Shown here: positions 14,201 through 25,797 of the stretch, piece by piece
How positions within the stretch are numbered: position 1 is the first letter of the stretch
Layout: every line of letters starts with the position of its first letter
Source: Mugil cephalus
Taxonomy: Eukaryota > Chordata > Actinopteri > Mugiliformes > Mugilidae
Assembly: GCF_022458985.1 (NCBI RefSeq)
Contig: NC_061777.1
Coordinates: forward strand, 10,766,668-10,830,667
Length of the DNA: 64,000 nucleotides
Direction: 5' to 3'
The notes under the pieces: generated by a model
Databases searched by the model: none
What the model was told of the DNA's origin: nothing
What the model saw: only the letters and a program-made list of their open reading frames with translations
Made by a program: the position numbers and the translations under genes

Positions 14201-17115
14201 AGGTCAGAATGTTCCTGAAGCTTAACAAAGCCACTTACTGCAGGGACACAGACGTTGATGTTTACCTCTCCGTGTCATGCCCCTATTGTTTCCACTGAAC
14301 AGCTGTTATTTTCTCATTGACAAATACGGATGTTAAATCTGGCCTTTGTCCTTTCAACAAGATGCTGCAAACACGCGAGAACGCACTGCATTATTATAAT
14401 TCTTCCATTTAATACATCTAGAAAGGTATTTAGACACAGAGGCCTTCAACTATTAACGCCGTCAATTATAAAGCGAGAACAAGGACGTTGATAAGACGCA
14501 GCAGATCGAGCATAACAAGATCTGCTTTCACTTCATTATCTCCTATGATCTCATGTGATTAACACAGATTGTCCCGGCAGACTCGAAGAGAGATTAGGCA
14601 TCAAGTCACACCATCGTCATGGCCTTTCTACGAGTCATGCTTCCCGAGTGAGATCATCAGTCATGAGACTCCACGCACAAGGGCCAAGTCCGTGCGTGCA
14701 CAGAAATGGCTGAAATTACAGTTCCGAAATGATTTCCTCATTTCTTTGGAAAATAACAGGTTTGTCCCTGGCATCCTCCGAGCCTGTTTAACCACGTGTT
14801 ACCCAACCCTTCCAAGAAATCTATAAAGTTAAGAAAACAATGCCTCTGAAGTATATATCTTGTTAACAGCACTCCTGACTTCCCTTTGCACTTTGGCTTG
14901 CATTGTATCGGGACTCAAACTCCAGTCTGTTATCAATGAAGCCCAAACAAAAAGTGAAATTAATTGTTAAGCTCTGTATGTAAATACGTTGATCAGGCAT
15001 AACATTATGACCACCTTTCTATTATTGTGTAGGTCTATTATTGTGAAAAACAGATGTGACTCATCAGAGAATGGACAGAGGGCGTCCTCTGGTGTCATAA
15101 TGTTGTTAGTGGGGGGTTGAGGGGAGGGGTCTCTGTGGATCAGGCTCGTTCCAGTGCATCCCACGGATACTTGATCAGTTTGGGATCTGGTGAATTTGGA
15201 GGCCAGGTCAACACCTTGTGTTGTTTTCCTCATTTTTTTTAGTTGGTCCTAAGCAGTTTTTATGTGTTTTACTTCCTGCTGGACGGATGATGGATGAACG
15301 AGAGACATTCTCAGTATTACTTCCCCTATAATTGATGTGCTTTGTTCGCTTGTGTTTGTTAGACCGCAAAAAGCACACATGCTCACATAAGAACAATCAT
15401 TCATGCTGCACTCCAGCCTCATGACTCACTTCTCTTAATCACTCCCCAGTCACGGGATCGCAAGGGGTTTGCTGCCCCCCCAATAATCTGTCCAGAAACT
15501 CTGATCTTGTGCCTCTGAAGCAGCACAAAGAGGCTTACACAAGGTATAGCATCCACGCATGGTGGCACCTCTCTGGAATGTGAGAAACCTCTCAGGCAGT
15601 TTTCGTTCCCAGGATTTGTGGGGATGATTTTACCCCTGAGGGACTCGTGCCGTGTATCTATTTTCTAGAAAATAAAGCCGCCATGACATTTCAGCTCATG
15701 TGCTTTTGAGCATTCGGAGAATATTAATCTTTTCTACTCTTGATTGTCTTTCCACTTTGTTAAGCTGCTCACCTCATAACCGCGGCCATTTATTGAAATC
15801 CTTTAGAAGTATCTGAAATTCAATACTAATGAAAGATCGTGAAATGTGGGGACGTTTCCCTCGGGCTTCAAGAAAATGTGGCAATCTAATGCACACAGAC
15901 CCTTGGCCTGATAAATCAGTCACACAGTCAAAGGTAGCCACTCACTATTTGACTGTAATGCTACGCTTGTTCAGTCGTACGTCTGCCGGCTAAACAACAT
16001 TGTTCAGAAGCAGTCAGCAGACAGGATGGACTGCCCAACCGAGGTGACGCTGTTGGAAAACAAATCCACAACTGGATGATTTTTGTGGTCGAAACATGAA
16101 GTGAAAGTGTCTGATTTTTACTGGCGTGCAGCTAAAAAACTTTCCGTGTGTTCCGCCTGTCATGCCGAGCTACAGGGAAGCAAGAAAACACTTTGAAACA
16201 TAATGAGGGGGAGTGGAAAACAATAAAGTCTAAACACATAAAAACAACTCTTTCGCTCTGAATGATTTAATAAAGGGAAAGTAAATGAAGCATTAAATTG
16301 GGAAGAAGACAAATGAAGGAAAGAAAAAAAAAGAAAAAAACTTGATGTGGTTATTAAAATTACAGCAATGAACTGTGTTCTCCATTGAAAATAACACAAA
16401 CACAAGTCTGTTCCATCTCACAGTAATCTAATTACATCAGACGCAGGCAGGCGGGGAGGTTTACTCGCTCCCTTCAAAACTCTTCTTTCTTTTCTCTTTC
16501 TTTTACTCTTGAGGACACAGAGGAGGCCAAATGGGCAGAGACTGGTTTGATTATTCCATAAACCAACAATACATAAATCCATACTTTGCTCTGATACAAA
16601 GCCAGCTCTGACCTGCTCAGACACACAGTGGGCCAGGGTTCAACCCAGGTGCTTGGCTGTGTTACAGCAAAGTCTGATAGGTCAGACTTCCCCTGACTCC
16701 AGTTAAACTCAGATTCAAGTAAATCGAGAAATGAACTCATAGCCTTCCGATAACTCGCTTGCGTCTTTCCCTCCCCCTCTCAGGAACTGCGCAGATATGA
16801 GTTATACATTATAGAAAGTAATGCACTATGTAGCAACTATGAACCCACCAGAATAAAACTGGGCCATAGCTGTGGAGATGCTAATCAAGTGAGATTTGTT
16901 GGATGTAACAATTAAAAGCACAAAGACAGCGAAATAATTATCGATAATTTCGAAAACAGAGAGAGGAAGTGGCGCTTTCATCGCCCCCCCGCCCTCCAAC
17001 CTACAGTGCCATCAGTTCAAATCCCTGCAGGTGGAGAAATAACAGCGCGACTCACCCAGAATATCAAGCTGAGGAAGAGGAGGATGGTCTTGGATGTGGC
17101 GATTCCGCAATCCAT
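11280..17115 (-). CDS. tspan36: Tetraspanin, Tspan36/Tspan3-like, seven exons, 243 aa
   Basis: Four-pass membrane organiser. Exons 17056-17115 (ATG at 17115), 13647-13838, 13374-13448, 13166-13258, 12590-12736, 11938-12021 and 11280-11360 all join in phase 0 and give 243 residues, a normal tetraspanin length. The N-terminus MDCGIATSKTILLFLSLIFW leads into TM1. TM2 covers about 58-78 and is followed by GCCATIRES, a signature of the Tspan3/Tspan36 branch. TM3 is about 85-105. The large extracellular loop has CCG near 143-145 and six cysteines in total, with several N-glycosylation sequons. TM4 starts near 203. The C-terminus contains GYQPL, a YxxL-type motif that in CD63-like proteins directs endosomal or lysosomal sorting. 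The choice between tspan36 and tspan3 is uncertain. Confidence 0.88.
12370..12455 (+). mobile_element. 3' tail of a fish non-LTR retrotransposon, fragment
   Basis: The sequence AATTTCCCCAAGGGATAAAT AAAGT resembles the common 3' terminus of teleost CR1/Rex-like LINEs, followed by a short TCCTG/TATC-type tail. It lies in a tetraspanin intron with no coding part visible. The family call is from memory of the motif. Confidence 0.45.
13839..17055 (-). other. Large first intron of the tetraspanin gene
   Basis: 3.2 kb intron with donor GTGAGT at 17055 and acceptor CCGCAG at 13839. It contains a partial TIR element (14985-15275). No other exon-like frame with a recognisable domain was seen. Confidence 0.8.
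14985..15275. mobile_element. Truncated copy of the TA-target TIR element family
   Basis: The left end (GATCAGGCATAACATTATGA) and interior match the element at 57661-58067, including the GGAGGCCAGGTCAACACCTT segment. The match stops near 15275 and no right inverted repeat was found, so the right end is lost. Confidence 0.6.
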
Positions 17116-17200
17116 GTTGCCTGGTAGCGCTTCGGGCTGCGGAGATGGACGGGGAGACTGTGGAGAGGCAGTGGTACAGTTTTTATAACGCAGAGAGCCG
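17116..17200 (-). promoter_or_regulatory. Probable tetraspanin 5' UTR and proximal promoter
   Basis: The sequence directly upstream of the ATG on the minus strand is relatively GC-rich. No TATA box or splice acceptor is evident, so the leader is probably continuous with the first coding exon. The extent is approximate. Confidence 0.3.
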
Positions 17201-18220
17201 AGCTGCTTCTCCTGCTGCTTTGGTCACAAGTTTTGCTCACACTGCTTGCCTGCAGTGACTCTGATCACATGGTCACATGCTTAGGGGTGGAGAGTAGAGA
17301 GCAATGCTGCGGAGCAGGTCCCGGAGGCCCATCCGCCTCTCCTTTCACTGCAACCCCCCTGCTGGACGGTTCCATCACATCCCTCACACTGGAAACCCTT
17401 GAGGTATCAAAAATGAGAAGTTAAACTGCAGCCGGAATATTATTCTTTAGTTTGTTTTTACTATAACACGCTTTGAAGAAGTTTTTGATACTAACTAGAA
17501 CATAAAATTCTAAATTTCTCCACTTTGCCTCTCATTTACTACGCTCCCCCTCTCTGATGGTCTTATTCTAACATATGTGTATTCATGGCACAACAGAGCC
17601 ATTTCACGGAATTGTGAGGTCAGTCTGTTATGCGTTAAGTTCATAGAGTCACTTTTATGCTCCCCAAGTCAGAGGCCTTTATGATTCTGGTTTCCCCTTG
17701 GCGACTAAAAGTGATTCCAGTGAACTTCGCTGCCTTAAACCAGGTTCTGTTACTTCAGTGGGGCGGTTGGAGGCCTTCTATCTGCTGAAGTAAATGGCTC
17801 AGTCATATCACATTGTACCTGCAGATAGGCTCTGGTGATTTAATCCACTCATCTATTGTGAAGGTATGGGGGAACACTAAACATGGGTTCAGCTGACATG
17901 GCTAAAGCCTCCAACTTTTTAAAGCGACCAAAAAAGAGTTCCTTTTTTATATATTTTTTTTCTGCCAGGAAATAAAAGTGACTATGAAAAAACTACAGTG
18001 AAACCCAAACAAGAGAGAGCAGACCTAATCTAACAGTCATAGCGGATAAAGATAAAGAGGAATGCATTTGAAATGGTGTTACTGGGTCCAAGTTCCAAAA
18101 TATTATTACAACCTACCTGATTCAAAGTCCAGTGTGATGGAATGAAATATTTTGCACATACACCCCCGCTACGGGAGTGGTCAACCAATAAAGATCACTC
18201 CAAAAGCGTGGCCATGTGCA

Positions 18221-19970
18221 CAGCCGGACCTAAGCATAGGCAGTGTAGGCAAACGCTAAGGGCCCCGTGGATCCATAGGGGGCGCATTGAGGATAAGTTT
18301 TTTTTTTTTATATTAACAACCTACTCCTAATATTACTTTAGACACTATTATTTTGTATTATTACCAGAGCCCACTACAACTTATCTAAAGCATATTGATC
18401 AAACGTTGGTTGTTGTATCTCTGTGCGCAGCTCAGTTTAATGAGCGTCCAGCCACCAGCGCACCAGTGACGGCGCTAACACTATCCACAGTACTCGACCT
18501 TCTGGCCACAAAGAAGTTAAAGTCGTCATGTCTGTGAAGGAAAAACTTAATTATTATAGTATGTTAAACATGTCTCTTTGACCTAGAAATTTTTCGTGTT
18601 CCTTCCATAGACAAACAAGGTTAGCTAGACTGACTGTCGCCACAGATGGTGATAACCAGTGGTTGACCTCTTAATTATTTCACTACGAGTCATCTGAGTC
18701 TTCTGTGTCATTTCCTCATCATCATCTCAAATGTCCACAACAAACTGGCGTTATGAGCAAGATCTCAACAGAACAAGGACTGGTAAGTGCAAAATTTATT
18801 TCTTTTGCTAGTGCCACGTCTGCGTTTGACGAGATTCTTTGAAAGCCAAAGCTCTAGGTTGCTCGGGGAAGAAAGAGAAGAAAACAAGAGGAAGCAAAAT
18901 AGGAAAAAACACTGAGGTAATCAATACGTGATGTTTTGTTCCTAGCCTGCTTAACTGGAGCAGAAAGTAGAGAGAGCATAACGTGACATGCAGCCAGTCG
19001 ACTACTAGCTAAAGCTAGTTTACTAGTTTAGGATAACAGAGTGAACTTTGTCAATTGAATAACTAATAGCAGCAAGGGTTACCATCAGTGACTCACACCT
19101 CAAGGGAAGCTGGAAAGCATTTAGGTGTAGAAACAGCCTACACTTTTTGGTCTGTCCTGCTGCATAGACCACTGCCTGCCTATGTTTTTATTGACAAATA
19201 GACATCCAACATTACACAAGAACTGTAGTGTGAGTGAGTCAAATCTTATTACAGGCTGAATTTAATGCTGCCTCCAGGTAGCACATTCTTCCATTATGCA
19301 TATTATAGTTTTTTTGAACAATTCTCTTATTTTGCAATATCTATATTTTGTTATATCTGCACTGGGCTCTGTTACATTTTATTGTGTGCAATAAGTATCT
19401 TATTTGTACTGTGATTAATTTTGTGTGAATTTTGCAGTCATTTTAACTGTGTTGTATTTTGTATTTTATGCTATTTATTGTTTATTGTTACTGCAGTTAT
19501 ATTTTTGTATTGTTTGATGTCTAAATATGAAATAAAGCGAAGGAAGTGAAATTGGGTCAGCTGTGTTGGTTGAATCCTATAATGACTTTTATCAATGAAA
19601 TCAGAAGAAAATGACATATTGCATGGGGCATTTACTCAAACACAACTCGTGCAGTTGTTCAAAAAGCTACTGCTGTCCCATATGCAATCCAGTGGAATGT
19701 TAAAGGGTTGATTTATTTTATTTTTTGGTATTTTGTTGTATGTAACATGGAGTTGTATTTGCCCTTGTGTGCTGTAGAACAATGCTACATGGCGTATAAT
19801 ATACAGAGGTTTCTCTAATAAAGTTTTGTTTAATATAGTTAGTTTTTGTGCACTCAGTTCTGTCTGCACTGGTTTCATCAATATATTTTGTGCAATAGCT
19901 TATTGATGAGGTTGGGGGGTGCCACACATTCATTTCACCCAGGGTGCCAAAATGACTAGGGCCAGCCCTG
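18221..19970. mobile_element. Degenerate hAT-like DNA transposon, about 1.75 kb
   Basis: The left end CAGCCGGACCTAAGCATAGG and the right end, read on the other strand as CCAGGGCTGGCCCTAGTCAT, form the imperfect inverted repeats of a fish hAT-type family, with GC-rich ends around an AT-rich interior. No transposase frame survives and no clean 8-bp target duplication was found. It could be a non-autonomous derivative or a decayed full copy. Confidence 0.45.
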
Positions 19971-20417
19971 GCAATGTGTGTGAATGTAAATATAAGATAT
20001 TTCGGGGGGAAAGACTTGTCTTAAATCTCCTCCATTTGTAGATTTGAATTTTACCCCAATAACCTGAAACTCTTCTGAACAGATGGAGTCTAATTTGGCC
20101 TTGGAAATTGGAAACTGAACTTGTAGTTGCACCTCATGGATACTGTATGTATTATTGGCTAATTTTTAACTTGTGTGAAAATTAGCTGATGTTAAAAGCC
20201 ATTTTATATTAAAATGTAGAGGTGTAAATACTTTTAAGTATCCCTGTGTAAGTATCCCTAAAAATCTAAATGTTATGTCTATTCTGATACTGACAGAAAC
20301 AAAACTCACTCTGTTTTAATAATAATGTGTCTTTGCACTGTATATGTATATCTACATGTAAATTCAGGAGGCACTATCAGTGCACTACAGAAGGCCAGAC
20401 TTTGCCAATCTTCTCCC

Positions 20418-20445
20418 TCACACATACACACACACACACACACAA
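20418..20445. repeat. CA dinucleotide microsatellite
   Basis: An almost pure CA tract, useful only as a polymorphic marker. Confidence 0.9.
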
Positions 20446-21585
20446 ACAAGTACACGTTATCTGTTATTAGAAAAGGGGGGTAAAATAGCGGGATATTGGA
20501 CAAACAAGAGTCATAGTCTTTTATTCAAGTGCAAATATTAAAGTTATCTGACACTGTAGTCCTTGTGTCTGACAGTAATATGCATTTAATAAGAAATTAG
20601 ATAATAATAATAAGAAGAAATTATGTGCACAAACAGAAGTTCTTTCTTTAAAAACAGCTCTACACATGAGTGTTTTGGGCCGTATAATAAATAATTACAG
20701 TAATATGCCGTTACTACTTTACATTCGACAGTTAATTTATTTATTCATCTAAAGGCGATGGTGTGGTAAAAGCTCATAATGGAACTAGAAAACTACTTAA
20801 GGGCATCATAAAACAAATAGAGCCATAGTTAATGGTTAAATAGGAAATAAACTATTTTTTAAACATTCATACTAAAAAAAAATCCACTCTCCAGTGAGTC
20901 TAAAAGAAATAATAAAAGAATAATAACTATAATCACTCTCCAAAAAAAAAAAAAAAAAAAAAAAAACCCGGGAGATTAATCTGAAATTCGTTTCTGGCCA
21001 CCCCTTGCCACAAACTGATAATTCTTATTCTGGCTGAGATCCAGTTCCCTCCACACAGTGGCGACATATATCAGCCTTTATTTTAATTATGTAAGACATG
21101 ATTACATTAAACTTATTTTTTTTCTGTTTATTACCTTTCTCCATCACATTCATACAACCTTCATTGCTTCTGTGCATCCAGGTATGTTAAAGCCACTCTG
21201 GTTGCCTCAGCACTGAGATAGAATGGAAATGTGTTTCTTTGGTGATCTTTAGATGAAATTATTGAGTACAAAACTGTGGAAATAAAGTAAAGTTTTGTGG
21301 CCACAATATCAGACACATTACTGCCTTTAGGTGCATTTAATTAGAAAACTGTGCCATTGATAGTTTGGGAGCTGTAACGCGTTAAAATGCCCAAAAGACA
21401 CATCTTAAATGACATTCTGCCACTACCAGGTTGTATTCACGCAAAAAACTATAATATATGTGATGGATTTCTGCATAAAAAGTACATCTGTGGTCAGATA
21501 ATATTATGCAGATTTTTATGAGGAGTGTTTTATGTGAAGATTTGACATTTAAAGCAGGGATTTTAGAGAATAATCCAGAGGAAGA

Positions 21586-21679
21586 AAACACAAACTTTAT
21601 CAAGTTGGAGAGGGAAAGAAGAGGCGCGCTGTTCAGGCGGGGACTGCCTCTACACGGTTCTCATTGGGGTTTGATAAAG
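21586..21679 (+). promoter_or_regulatory. Histone H1-type promoter elements
   Basis: AAACACA at 21586-21592 matches the H1-specific box known from vertebrate H1 promoters. ATTGG at 21663-21667 is an inverted CCAAT, and GATAAAG at 21673-21679 is a weak TATA-like sequence. Their order and distance upstream of the ATG at 21760 fit an H1 promoter, although the spacing is looser than in typical replication-dependent genes. Confidence 0.5.
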
Positions 21680-21759
21680 CCTGAGCCTGTGAGAGGCCAA
21701 GCAGAGATACCACTCTGTCCTCATCTGTCTGTGACCCTCACTGACTTCATCCTATCACA

Positions 21760-22317
21760 ATGTCTTCTCCGGCAATTGCTTTGCCCTTGGCAACTCCAGC
21801 CAAATCTCCCAAAAAGAGAGCCAGGTCTCAGAAGAAGAAAACAGGTCCGTCTGTGTCAGACCTGATCTTGAAGGCTGTTTCTGCATCCACGGAGCGCGGC
21901 GGCATCTCCCTGGCGGCCCTGAAGAAGGCTCTGAAGGCTAGGGGATACGATGTGGTGAAGAACAAAGCCAGGCTCCTCGTCTCCATCAGGCGTTTGGTGG
22001 CCAACAAATCTCTGGTCCAGACCAAAGGCACCGGTGCTTCTGGGTCCTTCAAGATTAACAAAAAGCCTCCCACGCCACGAAAGAAGAAGGTGGTGAAAAA
22101 GAAGAAGGCTGGGGCGAAAAAGGTCAAGAGGGCCAGGAAATCTACAGGAGGAGCAACTCCAGCTGCCAAGAAGTCACCGAAAAAGAGGAAGGCAAAGAGT
22201 CCTAAGAAGGCCAAAAAAGCAGCTGCAACCAAGAAGCCCAAGAAGCCCAAGAGCCCCAAGAAGACCAAGCGCAAGGCTGTCAGGTCTACCAGGGCCAGGG
22301 CTACTGCCAAGAAGTGA
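21760..22317 (+). CDS. Linker histone H1, intronless, 185 aa
   Basis: Binds nucleosome entry/exit DNA and compacts chromatin. A short basic N-tail with SPKK precedes the winged-helix globular domain (about 30-100), with the hallmarks [27 protein letters not shown] and [18 protein letters not shown]. The C-tail (about 101-185) is lysine-, alanine- and proline-rich with repeated SPKK-type sites. Length and domain order are normal for H1, and lack of introns is usual. The 3' end has AATAAA at 22524-22529 and no canonical histone stem-loop, so the mRNA is probably polyadenylated. Oddly, the 3' UTR from about 22425 matches the 3' UTRs of the mpeg1 copies downstream. The paralogue (somatic or replacement type) is not resolved. 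Confidence 0.93.
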   Translation: MSSPAIALPLATPAKSPKKRARSQKKKTGPSVSDLILKAVSASTERGGISLAALKKALKARGYDVVKNKARLLVSIRRLVANKSLVQTKGTGASGSFKINKKPPTPRKKKVVKKKKAGAKKVKRARKSTGGATPAAKKSPKKRKAKSPKKAKKAAATKKPKKPKSPKKTKRKAVRSTRARATAKK

Positions 22318-22523
22318 ATACTCTCACACTGAACACTAAACGTGGCCCAAAGGCGTTTCTGCCGGCCTTTGACTGTGTGGACTAAGAAAAAGCTGCATCT
22401 CAAATTCCGTATGCTTTTGCTGTTTTTAGTTTTTCTTGAGTTTGGAAATCGTGAACTTGCTGTATGTACACATGTTTCCTTCTCGCCTTCTGTCGTGGTC
22501 TGTTATGGACATTTGTTAGAAAA

Positions 22524-22529
22524 AATAAA
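22524..22529 (+). terminator. Poly(A) signal of the H1 gene
   Basis: AATAAA about 205 bases after the stop codon. It lies inside sequence homologous to the mpeg1 3' UTR, and copy A has its signal at the equivalent place (30426-30431). Confidence 0.7.
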
Positions 22530-23814
22530 ACGATTTTGATTAACAGAGCGTGGTTTGTGAACGTATGTCGGATATAACTGCAGACAGCACTAAAGTGAGA
22601 TGAAGACGATCATGTTGAGGTCAGCGTTTACATTTATCACTCATTTACATTTTCTAAAATCTAGTCTTGACATTCAACACCATGGCACATGCTGCCTTTG
22701 AGTTATTCACAGAAAAAAAATCAAGAATGCTTGGGGGTGGTGGGGGATGCTTTTATGCACAGGAACTAGGAAGTCCAGACGAGTACTTTTAATCCAAATA
22801 TAATCCAAATATGTGTTTCTAGGGAACATAGATTGCAGATGTTTTTGTCTGCTCTGCTTGTGTCAAAACTATACTGATATCCAGAATGTCAGCTGGCCCA
22901 ATGTGTTCATAAAACAGCAGCTGGCATCACAGCTGCTTGAAAATGCAGCTAATCATCACTGACAGTGAGACTTGATGGGCGTGACAAAACGACGTGGCCG
23001 TTGGTTTTCTTCTTATCTGTAGCAGAAGAAAAAACATGTCATGGTTTTATGGAGGCAATAGAGGAACTGATAACGATGCCCGACGGATGAATATAGAGAG
23101 TAGATACCACAGTGTGCAGCCTACTTAGTGAGAGTTCAGTTTTATTTTCTTTTTACAGGAAACAGAAGAGAAGAAAAAGCCACTGTCCCCATGAGCCAGT
23201 TTCATCAGCAATGTGGGTTTTGCTGCCACCTGCTGGCTGCATTCAAGAACCCACTAGTTCACTGGAGATGCAACCGATGAGCTTTGTTGAACGGAAATGT
23301 TCAACTCTTAACACTTAGTGTGTTGGATTGCATAAAGTCAAGATTAAATAATGAAATTAAACAGAAGAACATTTAAACAACATTTAAATTAAAATCAGAA
23401 GAAACTACATCTTTTGGAGCCAGGATGATATTGGAAGTCAGTCATATATGAATAAAGAACAGGCAAGTATCATTAAAATAAATGAATAAATAAATAAGAC
23501 TCCGCTGTAACAGACTTCTGACCCCAGCATCATGTTCAGAATAACCAGAGCATTTGTTGGAAGAAGAAGACAACATACTTGCCAAATACTGTCCTGTGAA
23601 AGAAATGCTCAAATTCCTACTTGGAGAATCGATACAGTAATTTCCAAAAACTTTACTGCTCTTGGGGTTTATATTTATAACTGATTAACTGATGAAGTTC
23701 TTCATGCCATTACGTTTAATGCATCCTCCCTTCATCTTTCCTGGAAAGATCTTTTGCACAGTAGTGTAAGGTAACCACTCAATGTTTTTAGCTTTTTACA
23801 TTGCATGTAATCAG

Positions 23815-24545
23815 AATCAGAATTACTTTATTGAACCCAGGGGGAAATTACTTTTCGTTACAGCTCCTACTCCAAGTGTACCAGTGTCAAGAACAAAGAG
23901 CAATGTAGGGAATAAGATTAAGTGAGGGTAAGTAGACAATTGTAGTAAGAGTACATACATTACACACATCAATGTAAAAAATATAAGCAATATATATCAC
24001 AACATGTGATGTGATGTGACAAGCATAAGTGAACCTGTGTTCCGAGTTGCTGCTCTATAATAACACTGTATATGGGGTATTGCCCAGCAGGAAATTATTG
24101 CACAGAAATTATTGCAAATAGTGAGTCCAGAGTCCAATAGCACATAAGGAGATATGTACAAGTATATGAAAATAAAGTGGACATGAGTTATTGTACATTG
24201 TCAGTATGAATATGGTTATAAATATGGGTTATGCACACTCAGAGTGAGGAGTTGTACAGGCAGGAATGATATCCTGTGGCGCTCTGTAGTGCATCGTGGT
24301 GTGATCAGTCTGGTGCTCAAAAAGAACTCCTGTGTCTGACCGGCACGTCATGGAGTGGGTTCAGCTCATTGGCCAAGATGGCTTTCACTTTGTGAAGTAT
24401 TCTCCTGTCTGACACCACGGTCAGAGGGTCAAGCTTCATTCCCACAACATCACTGGCCTTGCGTATCAGTCTGTTCAGTCTGTTGCTGTCCGCTACCCTC
24501 AGCCTGCTGCCCCAGCACGCAATAGCATAGAAGCACTGGCTACCA
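23815..24545 (-). mobile_element. LINE 3' fragment (CR1/Rex1-like)
   Basis: On the minus strand a 77-residue frame (24317-24550) contains LRVADSNRLNRLIRKASDVV, typical of the C-terminal end of reverse transcriptase ORFs in fish CR1/Rex1-type LINEs. The 3' end near 23815 carries the tail motif read as CCCTGGGTTCAATAAAGTAA. It is truncated at its 5' end. A second copy at about 38391-39105 came with the block duplication. At the equivalent site block II is uninterrupted (about 31508), giving an empty-site comparison. Confidence 0.65.
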
Positions 24546-25392
24546 CACACATTTCAAATAAATGGTGCTTTTTTGTGTGTGTGACCTGTGTGATAGATGC
24601 TACTATAATTGAATGCGTGTGCGAGCGTGAACTTGTTACTTTCTTTCTGAGCCACGTGATGATGTTTTGTTTTTTAACTGTTTTTCAGTGGTGTATTGTG
24701 GGACAGGGGCAGTTACTTAAATTTTGAACATATTGATTTAAACAATGACATTTACTGAAAAGAAAGAATGAGAAATAAAGGAAGAGGAAATAAACAGCTC
24801 GTTATTAAAAATGACACCCACCCTTATACTGTTATACATTTATGTTGAATTTCTCATAACCTGCAGTTTATTCCTATGCAGATTGTTTCTCTGTGCTTTT
24901 GTTGTTGGCCAAACATTCAGGTTGAGGTGTCATTGTTAGGTAGCCACTTAAATTTTCCAGGACATTTCCAGTGACATTATAACCACGAAACAACTGACAA
25001 GACAAAGTACCTTCCTTTTTTTAGACCACGCATAGTGAGCCTGCTTTCGCTTCCCTTTGATAATGGAACAGAGCAAATCAAGCTGGTGGTGGTCGACCAT
25101 GTTTAAAGGAAGGTTAAGCTTTGCTTATTTCTTCGCACTCACCTGCTCTCTTGAAGGCACCCCAGTTCTCTTTATCTTATATGCTCATTTTGTTTGACAC
25201 AAGCAATGGGCTGGATAAATAGGCAGGTTCTCATGGCTTCTTCATACTGGTCTTGTGTTCAACATTGAGACACACCACCTTTAAGTCACTAAAGTTGGAA
25301 TTTCATAATTCTTTCATAATTATTCTAATTCAAATGAGTAAATTACAGGTTTAGGGCTCAGAACAGGTAAGCTTTCTGATATTGTCTTTTGT

Positions 25393-25797
25393 ACACTCAA
25401 TGGTCACTTTATTAGGTACACCTGTTCAATTGCTTGTTAACACAAATAGCTAACCAGCAAACCACGTGGCTGCTATTCAATGCATTTAGGCATGTAGAGG
25501 TGATCAAGACAACTTGCTGAAGTTCAAATCAAGCATCAGAATGGGGAAGAAAGGGGATTTAAGGGACTTTGAACGTGGTATGGTTGTTGGTACTAGATGG
25601 GCTGGTCTGAGTATTTCAGAAACTGCTGATCTACTGAAATTTTCACACACAACCATCTCTAAGGTTTACAGAGAATGGTCTGAAAAAGAGAAAATATCCA
25701 GTGAGCGGCAGCTGTGTGGATGAAAATGCCTTGTTGATGTGAGAGGTCAGAGGAGAATGAGCAGACTGGTTGGAGATGATAGAAAGGCAACCCAAGA
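25393..25797 (+). mobile_element. Tc1-like DNA transposon, 5' fragment
   Basis: It starts with the fish Tc1-type end CACTCAATGGTCACTTTATT. A 60-residue frame from the ATG at 25541 (to 25723) contains the N-terminal helix-turn-helix of the transposase, with DFERGMVVGTRWAGLSISET and TTISKVYREWSE. The DDE catalytic part is missing and the element stops at the BEL/Pao boundary near 25797. It is absent from block III. The insertion lies right after a TTGTCTTTT also found uninterrupted in block II. Confidence 0.75.

Larger units (their letters stand above)
17201..21580. other. Spacer between the tetraspanin and histone H1 genes
   Basis: No credible gene. Contents are the hAT-like element (18221-19970), a CA microsatellite (20418-20445) and a poly-A run (about 20941-20966). 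Everything else is AT-rich single-copy-looking DNA. Confidence 0.55.

Noticed and set aside
21828-22403. Long open frame antisense to histone H1
   Set aside because: It exists only because the lysine-rich sense codons read as Phe/Leu-rich codons on the other strand; it has no domain and is a shadow of H1.
22342-22403. Possible histone stem-loop after the H1 stop (AAAGGC ... GCCTTT)
   Set aside because: Stem and loop lengths do not fit the canonical 6-bp stem with 4-base loop, and an AATAAA signal follows.
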